In this document: piece after piece, positions 26,170 through 33,836 of the stretch
Position numbering within the stretch: position 1 is the stretch's first letter
Layout of the letters: every line of letters begins with the position of its first letter
Origin: Firmicutes bacterium UBA5493
Lineage (GTDB): Bacteria > Bacillota > Limnochordia > Darwinibacteriales > Darwinibacteriaceae
Direction: 5' to 3'
Length of the DNA: 64,000 bases
Assembly: GCA_002424045.1 (NCBI GenBank)
Contig: DIPH01000051.1
Coordinates: forward strand, 1-64,000
Translations under genes and position numbers: made by a program
Notes under the pieces: model-generated
What the model was told of the DNA's origin: nothing
Databases searched by the model: none
Seen by the model: the letters and a program-made list of their open reading frames with translations, nothing else

Positions 26170-26907
26170 ATGCAACGCACGATTACCGCAACGGAACTCA
26201 AAAAGAATCTTGGTCACTATCTTGACTATGTCATGGACAATCACGATGTCGTGATTACGAAAAATGGTAAAAAGGCCGCCCGCTTAAGCCCCTACCTCAA
26301 GGACTACGAGGGTTACTTGCAGCTTAAAGAGCAGTCTGCAGAATATCTAACAGCGGGTCCTAAGGTCTCCTATGAAGAGTTTATGGAGATCTACGAAAAA
26401 AGCGATCTACGCATGGAGTTTATCAATGGCGAGATCATTGTTCTTGGTTCGCCATCAACCGACCATCAAGAAATATCAGGAAACCTCTATGTGTTACTCC
26501 GCTCCTACTTGAAAGGTAGTCACTGCAAAGTGTTTTATTCTCCCTTTGATGTGCATTTTCACAAGAAGGACATTAAAGAACCCGATGTCTGCCAGCCCGA
26601 TCTGCTCATCGCCTGCGATCTTGAGGCTAATGTCATTGACGGGCGTTATATGGGTACTCCGACCTTGGTGATAGAAATACTCTCGCCAAGTACACAAAGG
26701 CGAGATCTGGTTGATAAACTCAACACCTTTATGCTCTCAGGGGTTAAGGAATATTGGATTGTGGATCCAAAGAAGCACCGCGTCATGGTGTATAGCTTTG
26801 AGGATCACGACATCCTTGACTTTACTACCCACCAGATCGAAAACAGCTTTGAGTCCCACGCTTTCCCGGGATTAGAGGTAAATGTCAGTGACATTTTTGC
26901 CACCTAA
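26170..26907 (+). CDS. Phd/YefM antitoxin-like domain fused to a Uma2 (DUF820) nuclease-like domain
   Basis: A 245-residue two-domain protein. Residues 1-45 are a Phd/YefM-type DNA-binding antitoxin domain (TITATELKKNLGHYLDYVMD, then DVVITKNGKKAARLSP). Residues about 60-245 are a Uma2/DUF820 domain of the PD-(D/E)xK fold: RMEFINGEIIVLGSPSTDHQ, CQPDLLIACD, PTLVIEILSPSTQRRDLVDK and GVKEYWIVDPKKHRV, with the acidic residues in place. The start is ATG at 26170 behind CGGAGG; the frame upstream of it overlaps the promoter. No separate toxin follows. The most likely picture is an autoregulated DNA-binding nuclease-fold protein; its activity is unknown. Confidence 0.82.
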   Translation: MQRTITATELKKNLGHYLDYVMDNHDVVITKNGKKAARLSPYLKDYEGYLQLKEQSAEYLTAGPKVSYEEFMEIYEKSDLRMEFINGEIIVLGSPSTDHQEISGNLYVLLRSYLKGSHCKVFYSPFDVHFHKKDIKEPDVCQPDLLIACDLEANVIDGRYMGTPTLVIEILSPSTQRRDLVDKLNTFMLSGVKEYWIVDPKKHRVMVYSFEDHDILDFTTHQIENSFESHAFPGLEVNVSDIFAT

Positions 26908-27165
26908 CGCCAGCTAACTTTGAAAGTCGTAATTTCGTAAGGGTTAAGTGTAAAGGTGAAACGATGGTCTTCAAAGTCAACATCCTTGTCGTCTTTTTCC
27001 GTCAAGTTACACTCCCTCACAGCTTGAAGCCTACGGGATAATGTCACTTCCACATCGTCTCTACGGTTGCCGAACTCATAGAAACGCAAAATGAGCTCGC
27101 TACCGTCTTCGGACTTTTTCACCGTATCCAAGATCGTACTCCAGGGATCGAAACGCAAGTTTGAA
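26904..27165 (-). pseudogene. C-terminal remnant of a GH38 alpha-mannosidase
   Basis: The minus-strand frame encodes STILDTVKKSEDGSELILRF, then YEFGNRRDDVEVTLSR, ECNLTEKD and a closing NPYEITTFKVSW. This is the C-terminal beta domain of glycoside hydrolase family 38 alpha-mannosidases. About 85 codons of a gene usually longer than 800 codons remain. Upstream the frame runs into unrelated sequence that carries the omegaRNA-like right end at 27171-27327, so the gene was probably broken by an IS200/IS605-type insertion followed by deletion. The stop overlaps the last bases of the convergent Phd-Uma2 gene. Confidence 0.72.
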
Positions 27166-27170
27166 CATTC

Positions 27171-27327
27171 TTGCCGAAGGCAAAAGATTACGTACTGCCT
27201 AGATGCATCGCATCGGGCAAACCGCCGGGATGGCGGGGCTAGCCTGGTGGTACATCTTTTTGTACCAATTCTGTTCAATGGAACAGACTACCCAGGAATC
27301 CCGCGACTTTAGTCGTGGGAGGTTCAA
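27171..27327 (+). ncRNA. IS200/IS605 (TnpB-type) right end / omegaRNA-like structured sequence
   Basis: The terminal segment GAATCCCGCGACTTTAGTCG followed by TGGGAGGTTCAAG closely resembles the 3' end of the ISDra2-type TnpB guide RNA (reRNA/omegaRNA) scaffold as I remember it. Upstream are further hairpins: TTGCC/GGCAA (27171-27183), CCGCC/GGCGG (27222-27236), GGTACA/TGTACC (27249-27266), CTGTTC/GAACAG (27271-27286) and CCCGCGAC/GTCGTGGG (27300-27319). No tnpB or tnpA coding sequence adjoins it. In a live element, sequence after 27327 would be the guide. Confidence 0.6.
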
Positions 27328-27381
27328 GTCACGGATATACCTATCTGCTTTTCCCGTTGTAAAATACCTGTCCAATCCAGG

Positions 27382-29985
27382 TCACCCTTTCTGTACATGC
27401 TCCAAGATCTGACCGCCCGTTCCGATCTGGTAGCCAGTGGAGACATAACGAACTACTCCTTGCTCATCGGCTACCACGACCATAGGAAAACTACGAGGCA
27501 TTGGATCCTGCAAAGAGCGTTGTGTATGTTCCAGGACTTCATAACGCCAGTCCTTAACAAAGTGGGCATTGGCCGGTAAGGCTCCGTAATTGGCCAGGTC
27601 AAAGGAATCGGTGATCGTATCTGCGCCAAGACAGAGGATAATAGAAACGTTAAGGGCATCAAACTTCCTCCTGCGTTCCGTCAGGTCTCTGATTAGGTGT
27701 TTGGTGGGTTCGCGGTCTGGATCAATCCAGGCTAAAACCAAGGCCCCGTTTTTCCGGAGGTCATCTAGATCTACATCACCACCTGCTCCATACCTCTTTA
27801 ACCGTAGTCCTTCGGGCAGATCACCTAGGCTCTCAGCACGGACCGTCTCCTGTGCTAAGACCAGCTGCACATCGCACATCTTCCCTGGCTCTACGGCAAA
27901 GATCTTCAGGGTGGCTAAGACCCTTCCGTCCGCGAGGCGATTGCCTGTGGTGATTCGATAGACCCCTGCTCTAAGCTGAAGTTCATGGTTAAAGTTCTCC
28001 TCATTAAAGGTCTCTTCGTCAAGTCCGCGAAAACGTAAGGTCTTGAAAAACCCGTCTTCTAGACGTGCTAAGGAGAAGTTTTGGAAGTAATTGATTGTTC
28101 CGGTATACTCCGTTGGCTTGAGGATGCGAATAGCACCGCTACCCGCTAGCCTATCTTGCAAGTCTAAGGGAGTCCATGTTTCTTCGTGCAAATATTGCAG
28201 CTCACCATCAACGGGAGAAAGTCTGGCAGGTATACCAAAGCTTCTGGCCATGGCTACAAAGAGTATTTGCCGGGCTAGATCATTTCCTACCCCAAGCTCA
28301 TAGACCCCCTGGGGACTGGGCCACCCCCCCACGGATCCATCTGCAACGTCGGTGATGTTCTCATCAATCCACGCCTTCAGAAGGGGGGGATTATGCCGGC
28401 AAATTTCCTGCGCATCTAGGGTGAAGTGTTGCTGGAAAAACGCCCGATACCCCCGGAGCTGTTCGTGGGTTATCCTGGGCTGTAGGATATAGTTGACGAA
28501 CTCCTCTTGTGGATAGAGCTCCTCATAGGGAAGGGTCCCTTGGAGGTGGTCCAAGAGAATCTCAGTGGTTGTATCGGTTAGATCTTTCGCCGAGAGGCCA
28601 CCCACAAGTTCTAAGGCCATAGGCCCAAACTCTGGAACCGCCTGTTTGAGATAGTCCAAAATGGCATGACTATTGCCACGGGCCTTCTCTAAAACAGTCC
28701 ACACTTTTTCAGGGTCAACGCCAAGCTCTTTGGCTGTTTGTACTCCTTGTTCTTGTGCCACAAAGGTGGCCTCATAGGCGGACCTGATTTTGTCTTCTGC
28801 CTTGAGGCGGGCATCGTTTCGTTCCCGTTCCCAGGGGTGAATCTCCAGTCCCTTCCCAGGGAGATGGGGTGGAACATTAATTGAGAATTGCTGAAACTCT
28901 TTGTTTTTCGGCCCTAGGACCAATTCCAGAGTCCGGACGTTTTCGTCAGCGTTGCCACCAGCAGAGTAGTTGGCCAAAACCGACCCCCAAGCTTGTTCTT
29001 TTGAGGCGTGGATCAAGAGGTCACCACGACCTGTGGTAATCTGCACTTTGCCTTCTTGATCTGTTTTAAGCCTGGCCAAGGAGGCAAAGCCCCCGTAGTT
29101 AAAGACTTGCAGGTCGACATCGGCTCCTACCACTACATGACCTTCCATGTCTTGAACCTGCACCGTCAAGTCTTGGATCGGTGCATAGTTGGGCAGCAAA
29201 TTCAGTTCTGTAAATTCGTCCGTTACTTGCACCACTTCCTCTGGACCGGTATAGATGGTACCTGGTACCCGAGTGTGGAGGAGCATGCCACGCCTAGCAG
29301 GACCTTCAAACCAGCCCATATTCAAGCGAGGCTCTGGCTCACAAGCACCTAGGAAAAACCACTCTCCATCGGCCCAGGCTTCGGCCCAGGCATGGTTACT
29401 GTCTGTATGGGCCCATCGGGGCGCATAGACTTGCCGGGCCGGAATGCCAAGACTCCTCAGGGCCGCAACCAAGAGCGCAGACTCCTCACCACAGCGGCCC
29501 CGGGCTGTACGCACCAGGGTTAGGGGAGAGGCAGTTCTAGGGTCTGAAGCAATATAGGTGGCCTTTTCGTGACACCAATGATTTGTCTCCAAGATGGCAT
29601 CGGCCATGGATAAATCCTTTACCCTGTCAAAGAGCGCATTCCAGAAATAAGGACGATAATCTTCAATGGTTTCGTTGCTGATGCGGTAAGGAAGAATATA
29701 GTGGAGAAAGAGTTGACCGGTGATCGTTTTGCCCCAGGGAGCCTCTTTGATGGCCCGCAGACTATGGCGCACATGCTTTAAGAATAGCTCTCCAGAGTAA
29801 TCCGCCAGATCTACCAAGGGCATGAAGGCAAAAAGAAACTCTAGGGCCACCTGCTCTTCGGGGCATAACGAACCGTCTAAAACGTCGAAAAGAACCTGGC
29901 TTCTGCCTTTGGCTAGGGCTTTCTTGGCGGCCAGCTTTTCCTTGATCGTCATTAGATCAGTGCTACTCAGTGCAAAAGGGTGCAT
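27382..29985 (-). CDS. Double transglutaminase-like protein with Cys-less thioredoxin-like tail
   Basis: An 867-residue protein. Domain 1 (about residues 65-230) is a transglutaminase core with GRCGEESALLVAALRSLGIP (Cys165) and SNHAWAEAW (His198), followed by GACEPEP where an Asp is common. Residues about 255-330 form a carboxypeptidase-regulatory-like beta domain. Residues about 440-620 repeat the transglutaminase fold (YILQPRITHEQLRGYRAFF, GVGNDLARQILFVAMARSFG, then IPAR) but with Val at the Cys position. The end (about 745-867) resembles a thioredoxin/TlpA fold without its cysteine pair. The ATG at 29985 has GGGAGGAA 7 bases upstream. No signal peptide is visible. Confidence 0.82.
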   Translation of the reverse strand: MHPFALSSTDLMTIKEKLAAKKALAKGRSQVLFDVLDGSLCPEEQVALEFLFAFMPLVDLADYSGELFLKHVRHSLRAIKEAPWGKTITGQLFLHYILPYRISNETIEDYRPYFWNALFDRVKDLSMADAILETNHWCHEKATYIASDPRTASPLTLVRTARGRCGEESALLVAALRSLGIPARQVYAPRWAHTDSNHAWAEAWADGEWFFLGACEPEPRLNMGWFEGPARRGMLLHTRVPGTIYTGPEEVVQVTDEFTELNLLPNYAPIQDLTVQVQDMEGHVVVGADVDLQVFNYGGFASLARLKTDQEGKVQITTGRGDLLIHASKEQAWGSVLANYSAGGNADENVRTLELVLGPKNKEFQQFSINVPPHLPGKGLEIHPWERERNDARLKAEDKIRSAYEATFVAQEQGVQTAKELGVDPEKVWTVLEKARGNSHAILDYLKQAVPEFGPMALELVGGLSAKDLTDTTTEILLDHLQGTLPYEELYPQEEFVNYILQPRITHEQLRGYRAFFQQHFTLDAQEICRHNPPLLKAWIDENITDVADGSVGGWPSPQGVYELGVGNDLARQILFVAMARSFGIPARLSPVDGELQYLHEETWTPLDLQDRLAGSGAIRILKPTEYTGTINYFQNFSLARLEDGFFKTLRFRGLDEETFNEENFNHELQLRAGVYRITTGNRLADGRVLATLKIFAVEPGKMCDVQLVLAQETVRAESLGDLPEGLRLKRYGAGGDVDLDDLRKNGALVLAWIDPDREPTKHLIRDLTERRRKFDALNVSIILCLGADTITDSFDLANYGALPANAHFVKDWRYEVLEHTQRSLQDPMPRSFPMVVVADEQGVVRYVSTGYQIGTGGQILEHVQKG

Positions 29986-30065
29986 CAGGTGGTTCCTCCC
30001 AACCAATCTTGCATCATTGTTTTCTGCCTCCAAGAATATTTTTCCAGATGGTGGTCAAAATCCCT

Positions 30066-30105
30066 GCAAACAAAAGCCAGCCAAGAGGCGAACCTGTTGG
30101 CTGGT
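30066..30105 (-). terminator. Terminator after the secreted paralogue B gene
   Basis: On the minus strand CCAGCCAA and TTGGCTGG (30077-30084 with 30097-30104) flank a 12-base loop, followed by CTTTTGTTTG. Confidence 0.75.
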
Positions 30106-30120
30106 TTCAACTAGAAGTGC

Positions 30121-30885
30121 CTAATATCTTACTCGGCCTGAATCGCTTGAACCCGTTCCTGCATAGCGCATATTGCGTCCGTAGACCATGATCAGGGGTC
30201 CCTGGAACTCCTCATTACGCCAGTCAAAACCATCCGTCTTGCGAATGTTAAAGGTCATGGTTGTCAAATTTGAGACTTGAGGTGTTTTCATCGTGAGCAC
30301 CATGGAAGGTTTTACATACTCAATGGTATTAGAGTTCCCACGGCCTTGGCTGAGTCCTCCTTGGAGTGACTCTATCCGAATGCGGTCCTGGTTGTAGCCA
30401 TCAGCAGTTTGGTAGTAATCATCAACGACCAATCTTGTTGTGCCAGAGTCCTGAAGCAAAAAATCGAGATCGACGGAGACAGTCCAGTGGGTGTTGGCAG
30501 GCACAATATAGCTTTCTGGGTCCATGATGCTTGTGATCTGAACTGGAACATTGGTAGAGCGATAACCTTCGGCTACCCGTACAAGTAACTGTTCATTACG
30601 ACGAGGGGTAGCTGGACGGAATGTCTCGTGAACAATGGTTCTACCAGGTACATCAACTCGTGTACTCGAAAAAACTTGTCTTCCCCGGGAATCCACCGTT
30701 GGAGTGGAGATTGTGACAGTTGTGCGAGTGTTAGCAGTGTTAGCAACAGCCACATTAAGTTCTGTACCATCATACCAAGCAATAGACGCAAGGTTGGTAC
30801 TCAAATTACTTTCCCTGGGTGAAAAAGCTGATACAGGCGACACAACCAACACTAACAGCAATGCAATAATCATGAATTTGCGCAT
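30121..30885 (-). CDS. Secreted protein of unknown family, paralogue B
   Basis: A 254-residue protein with a signal peptide (first 20 residues) and a mature all-beta part. It is homologous throughout to paralogue A at 25200-25997: IAWYDGTELNVAVANT, VDVPGRTIVHETF, DPESYIVPAN, VDDYYQ, and the closing GPLIMVYGRNMRY signature. I do not know the family. It lies between the pseudo-caspase lipoprotein gene (33 bases upstream) and the transglutaminase gene, all on the minus strand. The start ATG follows GAGAGGTGAGTTT. A surface or periplasmic role with these neighbours is inferred. Confidence 0.75.
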   Translation of the reverse strand: MRKFMIIALLLVLVVSPVSAFSPRESNLSTNLASIAWYDGTELNVAVANTANTRTTVTISTPTVDSRGRQVFSSTRVDVPGRTIVHETFRPATPRRNEQLLVRVAEGYRSTNVPVQITSIMDPESYIVPANTHWTVSVDLDFLLQDSGTTRLVVDDYYQTADGYNQDRIRIESLQGGLSQGRGNSNTIEYVKPSMVLTMKTPQVSNLTTMTFNIRKTDGFDWRNEEFQGPLIMVYGRNMRYAGTGSSDSGRVRY

Positions 30886-30917
30886 AAACTCACCTCTCTA
30901 CAGAATTCTTGGATTGA

Positions 30918-32549
30918 CTAATATCGGAAGATAACCGAATACCCGTAATCGGTTCCCCAGAAAGATGGGAGGTGACGATCGGGATCTCCCCACAAATAGT
31001 CATCCATCTCACTATAAACATACTGATAAAGCTCGGAGGCTGTAATGTCACCATCTCCATTCAGGTCAGCGGGAGGGTACCATCCCGAGATGCCTTTGAC
31101 GAGGAAATGGGTGAACACACTGCTGCCCAAGCTAGGATCGTAAAAAATCCCTTGTCTCGGACCTGCGGCACTAATCACCGTGTATTCATGTTTTCTAAAA
31201 GCAAGCGGTTGGAAGGGAAAACCATCTGCCATGGTGGAGGATTCTGAGCCATCAATAATCAGGGTAACACTTCCTGGGAAGTCGCTTACCCATCTCTCCA
31301 AATCAGTGTCGGTAATCACCTTTGACCAATCGCCTCCAGGATCATCGCTGGGTGATAAGTAATCTTGGCCAGATAGACCTGAGAAGTAGATGACCAAGTA
31401 GTCGTCTAGACTATCAGCCTGGTCTATCGCCCTACCTATAGCAGCCTTAATTCTCGTCTTTGTTGCATTCCGATCCGTTAATAACTCTCCTAATCCGGCA
31501 AGTTGGTTTCTGTCAAATAAAGCATCGTAAACCCTCTGGGCATTAGCTACAGATCCTGGAATAGTCGGCTCACCGGGGTAGTCACCAATTCCAATAACAA
31601 CATAGTAGCCAATCCCACCGTAAAGGGCGTCTGAACCAGTAAATCTGGTCACCTGACCGGCATACACCCCAACATTCTTTTTCTCAATTGTAAATCGTAG
31701 TGAAGGGCTTGTTACTGTTAGGGTGTATGTTCCTGGAGTAATGCCGCTAATAGAGAACATACCGTCCCAATTCGTACTTGAGTTCCTACCACCTATTCGA
31801 ACAGTAGCATCGGTTAGAGGCTCGAACCCAGAAGGCGGAGTGGCTTGAGCTGAGAACAAGGGCCCTATCTCTTCGAGAGACGCGGCAGACATTTGTGATC
31901 CCGAGCGGACGTAGATGTATCCTTCGACTGAACCAGTCTGGGCAGGGGGTTGCCACCGTTCAACCACAATTGCATTATTGCCATAGAGCTCCAGCCTTTT
32001 ATTCACTTCAATGGTGACGCTTCTTTCAAAGGATTGGCTAAACTCACTATGGGTTACTCTCAGCTGCTGAGACCCGGACGGGACTTTGTCTATGACAAAT
32101 TCTCCCCACGCATCTGTGTATTCGACGCGTCCCCCAATACTCACTCGAGCATCTTTCACAGGGTTCCGCGAGCCTGCAAAGAGAACTTCACCAGCTATAG
32201 ATCCAGTACTAGCTGTTTTAGAAACAAGATAAAAGCCCTCTATTCCTGCGTGGTATGCTGTTCCGTTGGCCGGAATCGTCACCTTAGTCCGTAGCTCTTG
32301 AAAACTCGGGTGGCTTATGGTGATCGTCTGTACACCGCTGGCAACATCTCTTATATCAAAGACTCCATTGCCATCAGTCAGTCTTGATTTCCCGTCGATC
32401 TCCACATATGCGCCTTCAAGCACAGCACCTGTACTCGAATAAACCTGACCGATAATGTTTCCCTTCCTAACAATAACAACACCACCAGTACAACCAGTAA
32501 TCACTAAAGATGCCAAAACCAGGAAGATCAGATATTTGTATCGTTTCAT
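30918..32549 (-). CDS. Lipoprotein with three regulatory-like beta domains and an inactive caspase-like domain
   Basis: A 543-residue lipoprotein (lipobox VITGC near residue 20). Three carboxypeptidase-regulatory-like domains follow at about residues 32-105, 115-195 and 205-300, each with an N-x-x-G-x-F-x-I-like turn. Residues about 312-543 resemble a peptidase C14 caspase fold: YYVVIGIGDYPG, the YDAL helix, LVIYFSGLSGQDYL and TLIIDGSESSTM. In active members the third segment ends SGHG and the fourth reads D-x-C-x-S-G; here both the His (Leu) and the Cys (Ser) are replaced. DLNGDGDITASEL is an EF-hand-like calcium loop near residue 495. Probably a non-catalytic surface protein. Confidence 0.78.
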   Translation of the reverse strand: MKRYKYLIFLVLASLVITGCTGGVVIVRKGNIIGQVYSSTGAVLEGAYVEIDGKSRLTDGNGVFDIRDVASGVQTITISHPSFQELRTKVTIPANGTAYHAGIEGFYLVSKTASTGSIAGEVLFAGSRNPVKDARVSIGGRVEYTDAWGEFVIDKVPSGSQQLRVTHSEFSQSFERSVTIEVNKRLELYGNNAIVVERWQPPAQTGSVEGYIYVRSGSQMSAASLEEIGPLFSAQATPPSGFEPLTDATVRIGGRNSSTNWDGMFSISGITPGTYTLTVTSPSLRFTIEKKNVGVYAGQVTRFTGSDALYGGIGYYVVIGIGDYPGEPTIPGSVANAQRVYDALFDRNQLAGLGELLTDRNATKTRIKAAIGRAIDQADSLDDYLVIYFSGLSGQDYLSPSDDPGGDWSKVITDTDLERWVSDFPGSVTLIIDGSESSTMADGFPFQPLAFRKHEYTVISAAGPRQGIFYDPSLGSSVFTHFLVKGISGWYPPADLNGDGDITASELYQYVYSEMDDYLWGDPDRHLPSFWGTDYGYSVIFRY

Positions 32550-32648
32550 GACTTCACACTTCCCCTCTAGATTACCCTATATTATATGTGTCGCACATAG
32601 TTAAGTCTTTCTGGCTTTCCCCTCCAATCTCTCTCAACTAATTATCGT

Positions 32649-32690
32649 CTTGAACCTCCCACGACTAAAATCGCGGGTGTTCTCGGCTAG
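32649..32690 (-). ncRNA. Second IS200/IS605 right-end / omegaRNA-like 3' element, inverted
   Basis: On the minus strand this reads ACACCCGCGATTTTAGTCGT followed by GGGAGGTTCAAG, nearly identical to the element at 27295-27327 but in the opposite orientation. The CCCGCGA/TCGTGGG hairpin is kept. No transposase or TnpB gene adjoins it. The rest of the 32550-32972 gap holds only the PadR promoter; I see no gene in it. Confidence 0.55.
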
Positions 32691-32876
32691 ATCATAAATC
32701 ACCCATTAGTTGAGGACAATGCGAAAAGGCGTACAGATAGATCCCGAAGGAAGCGCATGACCTACGGCACTTGAAATCCTCTGATAAGTCGAGCTTGACA
32801 GAATCGATGTAGAGGGAATACAGCTGCGACCAGACAGGGACACTCCTGGGGTGTTGGAGGCTTTTTATTTTATCAG

Positions 32877-32905
32877 TTGACAGCTATATCGTGAGGTGAT
32901 ATAGT
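32877..32905 (+). promoter_or_regulatory. Promoter with overlapping PadR-type operator
   Basis: TTGACA (32877-32882), a 17-base spacer and TATAGT (32900-32905). The inverted repeat CTATATC (32884-32890) / GATATAG (32898-32904) fills the spacer and the -10 box, and a further GCGATATAAC follows downstream. PadR-family operators are rich in ATATCG/CGATAT-type repeats, so autorepression by the adjacent PadR protein is likely. Confidence 0.7.
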
Positions 32906-32972
32906 TTATTACGGCAGGCGATATAACCCCAGACGTTACAACCTGTCCCGATATACTGAAAGGAGTGAGCCC

Positions 32973-33281
32973 ATGGCAGCAGACGAGCAAGGTGCCCTCA
33001 CTGAAGCAGTCTTTTACATCCTCTTAGCCCTCCATGAGCCGAGACACGGCTACGCCATCATGCAAGGAGTGCAAGAGTTGACAAACGATCGAGTGGCTTT
33101 AGGCCCCGGCACTTTGTATGGTGCCCTCAACACACTCGTTGAAAAAGGATGGATCAAAGCCCTCCAAGACGACAAGAATTCCCGCCGTAAAGAATACATT
33201 ATCACGGATCAGGGTGAATCCATCTTCCAAACAGAACTGAAACGCTTAGAAGAATTACTAACCCACGGAAAATTAGTTTAG
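32973..33281 (+). CDS. PadR-family transcriptional repressor
   Basis: A 102-residue protein that is almost only the PadR winged helix: AVFYILLALHEPRHGYAIMQ, TLYGALNTLVEKGWIKAL and the beta wing NSRRKEYIITDQGES. It is of the short PadR-s2 class. The gene leads an operon with a DUF2812 protein and a CPBP protease. This PadR-DUF2812 pairing is common in Bacillota and often answers to envelope-active compounds. The inverted repeat in the promoter suggests autoregulation. Confidence 0.9.
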   Translation: MAADEQGALTEAVFYILLALHEPRHGYAIMQGVQELTNDRVALGPGTLYGALNTLVEKGWIKALQDDKNSRRKEYIITDQGESIFQTELKRLEELLTHGKLV

Positions 33282-33295
33282 GGGGGAGAAGGGTC

Positions 33296-33808
33296 ATGAA
33301 AAAACGGGTGTTCAAGTTTTATTCTAACTACGAAAAAGAAGAGGCCTGGCTCAATGAGATGGCCGCCTCGGGATGGCACTGTGTTGATTATCTGTTCGGT
33401 CGTTACACTTTCGAGAAAGGAGAGCCAGGTGAATACATCTATCGCATTCAACTATTGGAGTACTACACCAATCACGCCGAAAGCGTAACATACCTGGGGT
33501 TTCTGGAAGATACGGGTGTCGAGGTCATTGCCTCCCACATTCGCTGGGTATATCTCCGTAAAAAAGCAATTGAGGGTCCCTTTGAACTCTTTTCCGATCG
33601 AGAATCACGTATTGCCCATTACAGGCGCATTATTACTATGCTACTTCCTCTAGCTATAGTCAACTTTCTCTTTGGCAGTGGGCTCCTCGGGAACCCCAAG
33701 CCGGTAAATCTCTTTAACTTAGGGGTTGCTCTACTTCTGGCTGTTCCCATCATCAGCTATTACAAGCGCGTGCAAGCACTAGAAAAAGAAAGTCAGATTC
33801 GAGAATAA
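33296..33808 (+). CDS. DUF2812 membrane protein, PadR-linked
   Basis: A 170-residue protein. The N-terminal soluble part matches DUF2812 (FYSNYEKEEAWLNEMAASGWHCVDYLFGRYTFEKGEP, read across residues 8-45). Two hydrophobic helices follow near residues 110-128 and 136-153. DUF2812 proteins are encoded next to PadR repressors, and the domain is thought to act in membrane-signal sensing, but the function is unproven. It starts 14 bases after the repressor gene behind GGGGGGAGAAGG. Confidence 0.8.
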   Translation: MKKRVFKFYSNYEKEEAWLNEMAASGWHCVDYLFGRYTFEKGEPGEYIYRIQLLEYYTNHAESVTYLGFLEDTGVEVIASHIRWVYLRKKAIEGPFELFSDRESRIAHYRRIITMLLPLAIVNFLFGSGLLGNPKPVNLFNLGVALLLAVPIISYYKRVQALEKESQIRE

Positions 33809-33836
33809 CAAGGGTCTTTGTGGAGGAGGATTTAAA

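Noticed and set aside
27295..32690. A composite transposon bounded by the two inverted right ends
   Set aside because: IS200/IS605 elements move through one left and one right end in the same orientation and do not form composite elements by inverted right ends. No left ends or transposase were found, so only relics are claimed.
32691..32876. A transposase or tnpB remnant next to the second right end
   Set aside because: No reading frame shows RuvC-like, zinc-finger or Y1 transposase motifs, so I list only the end structure.
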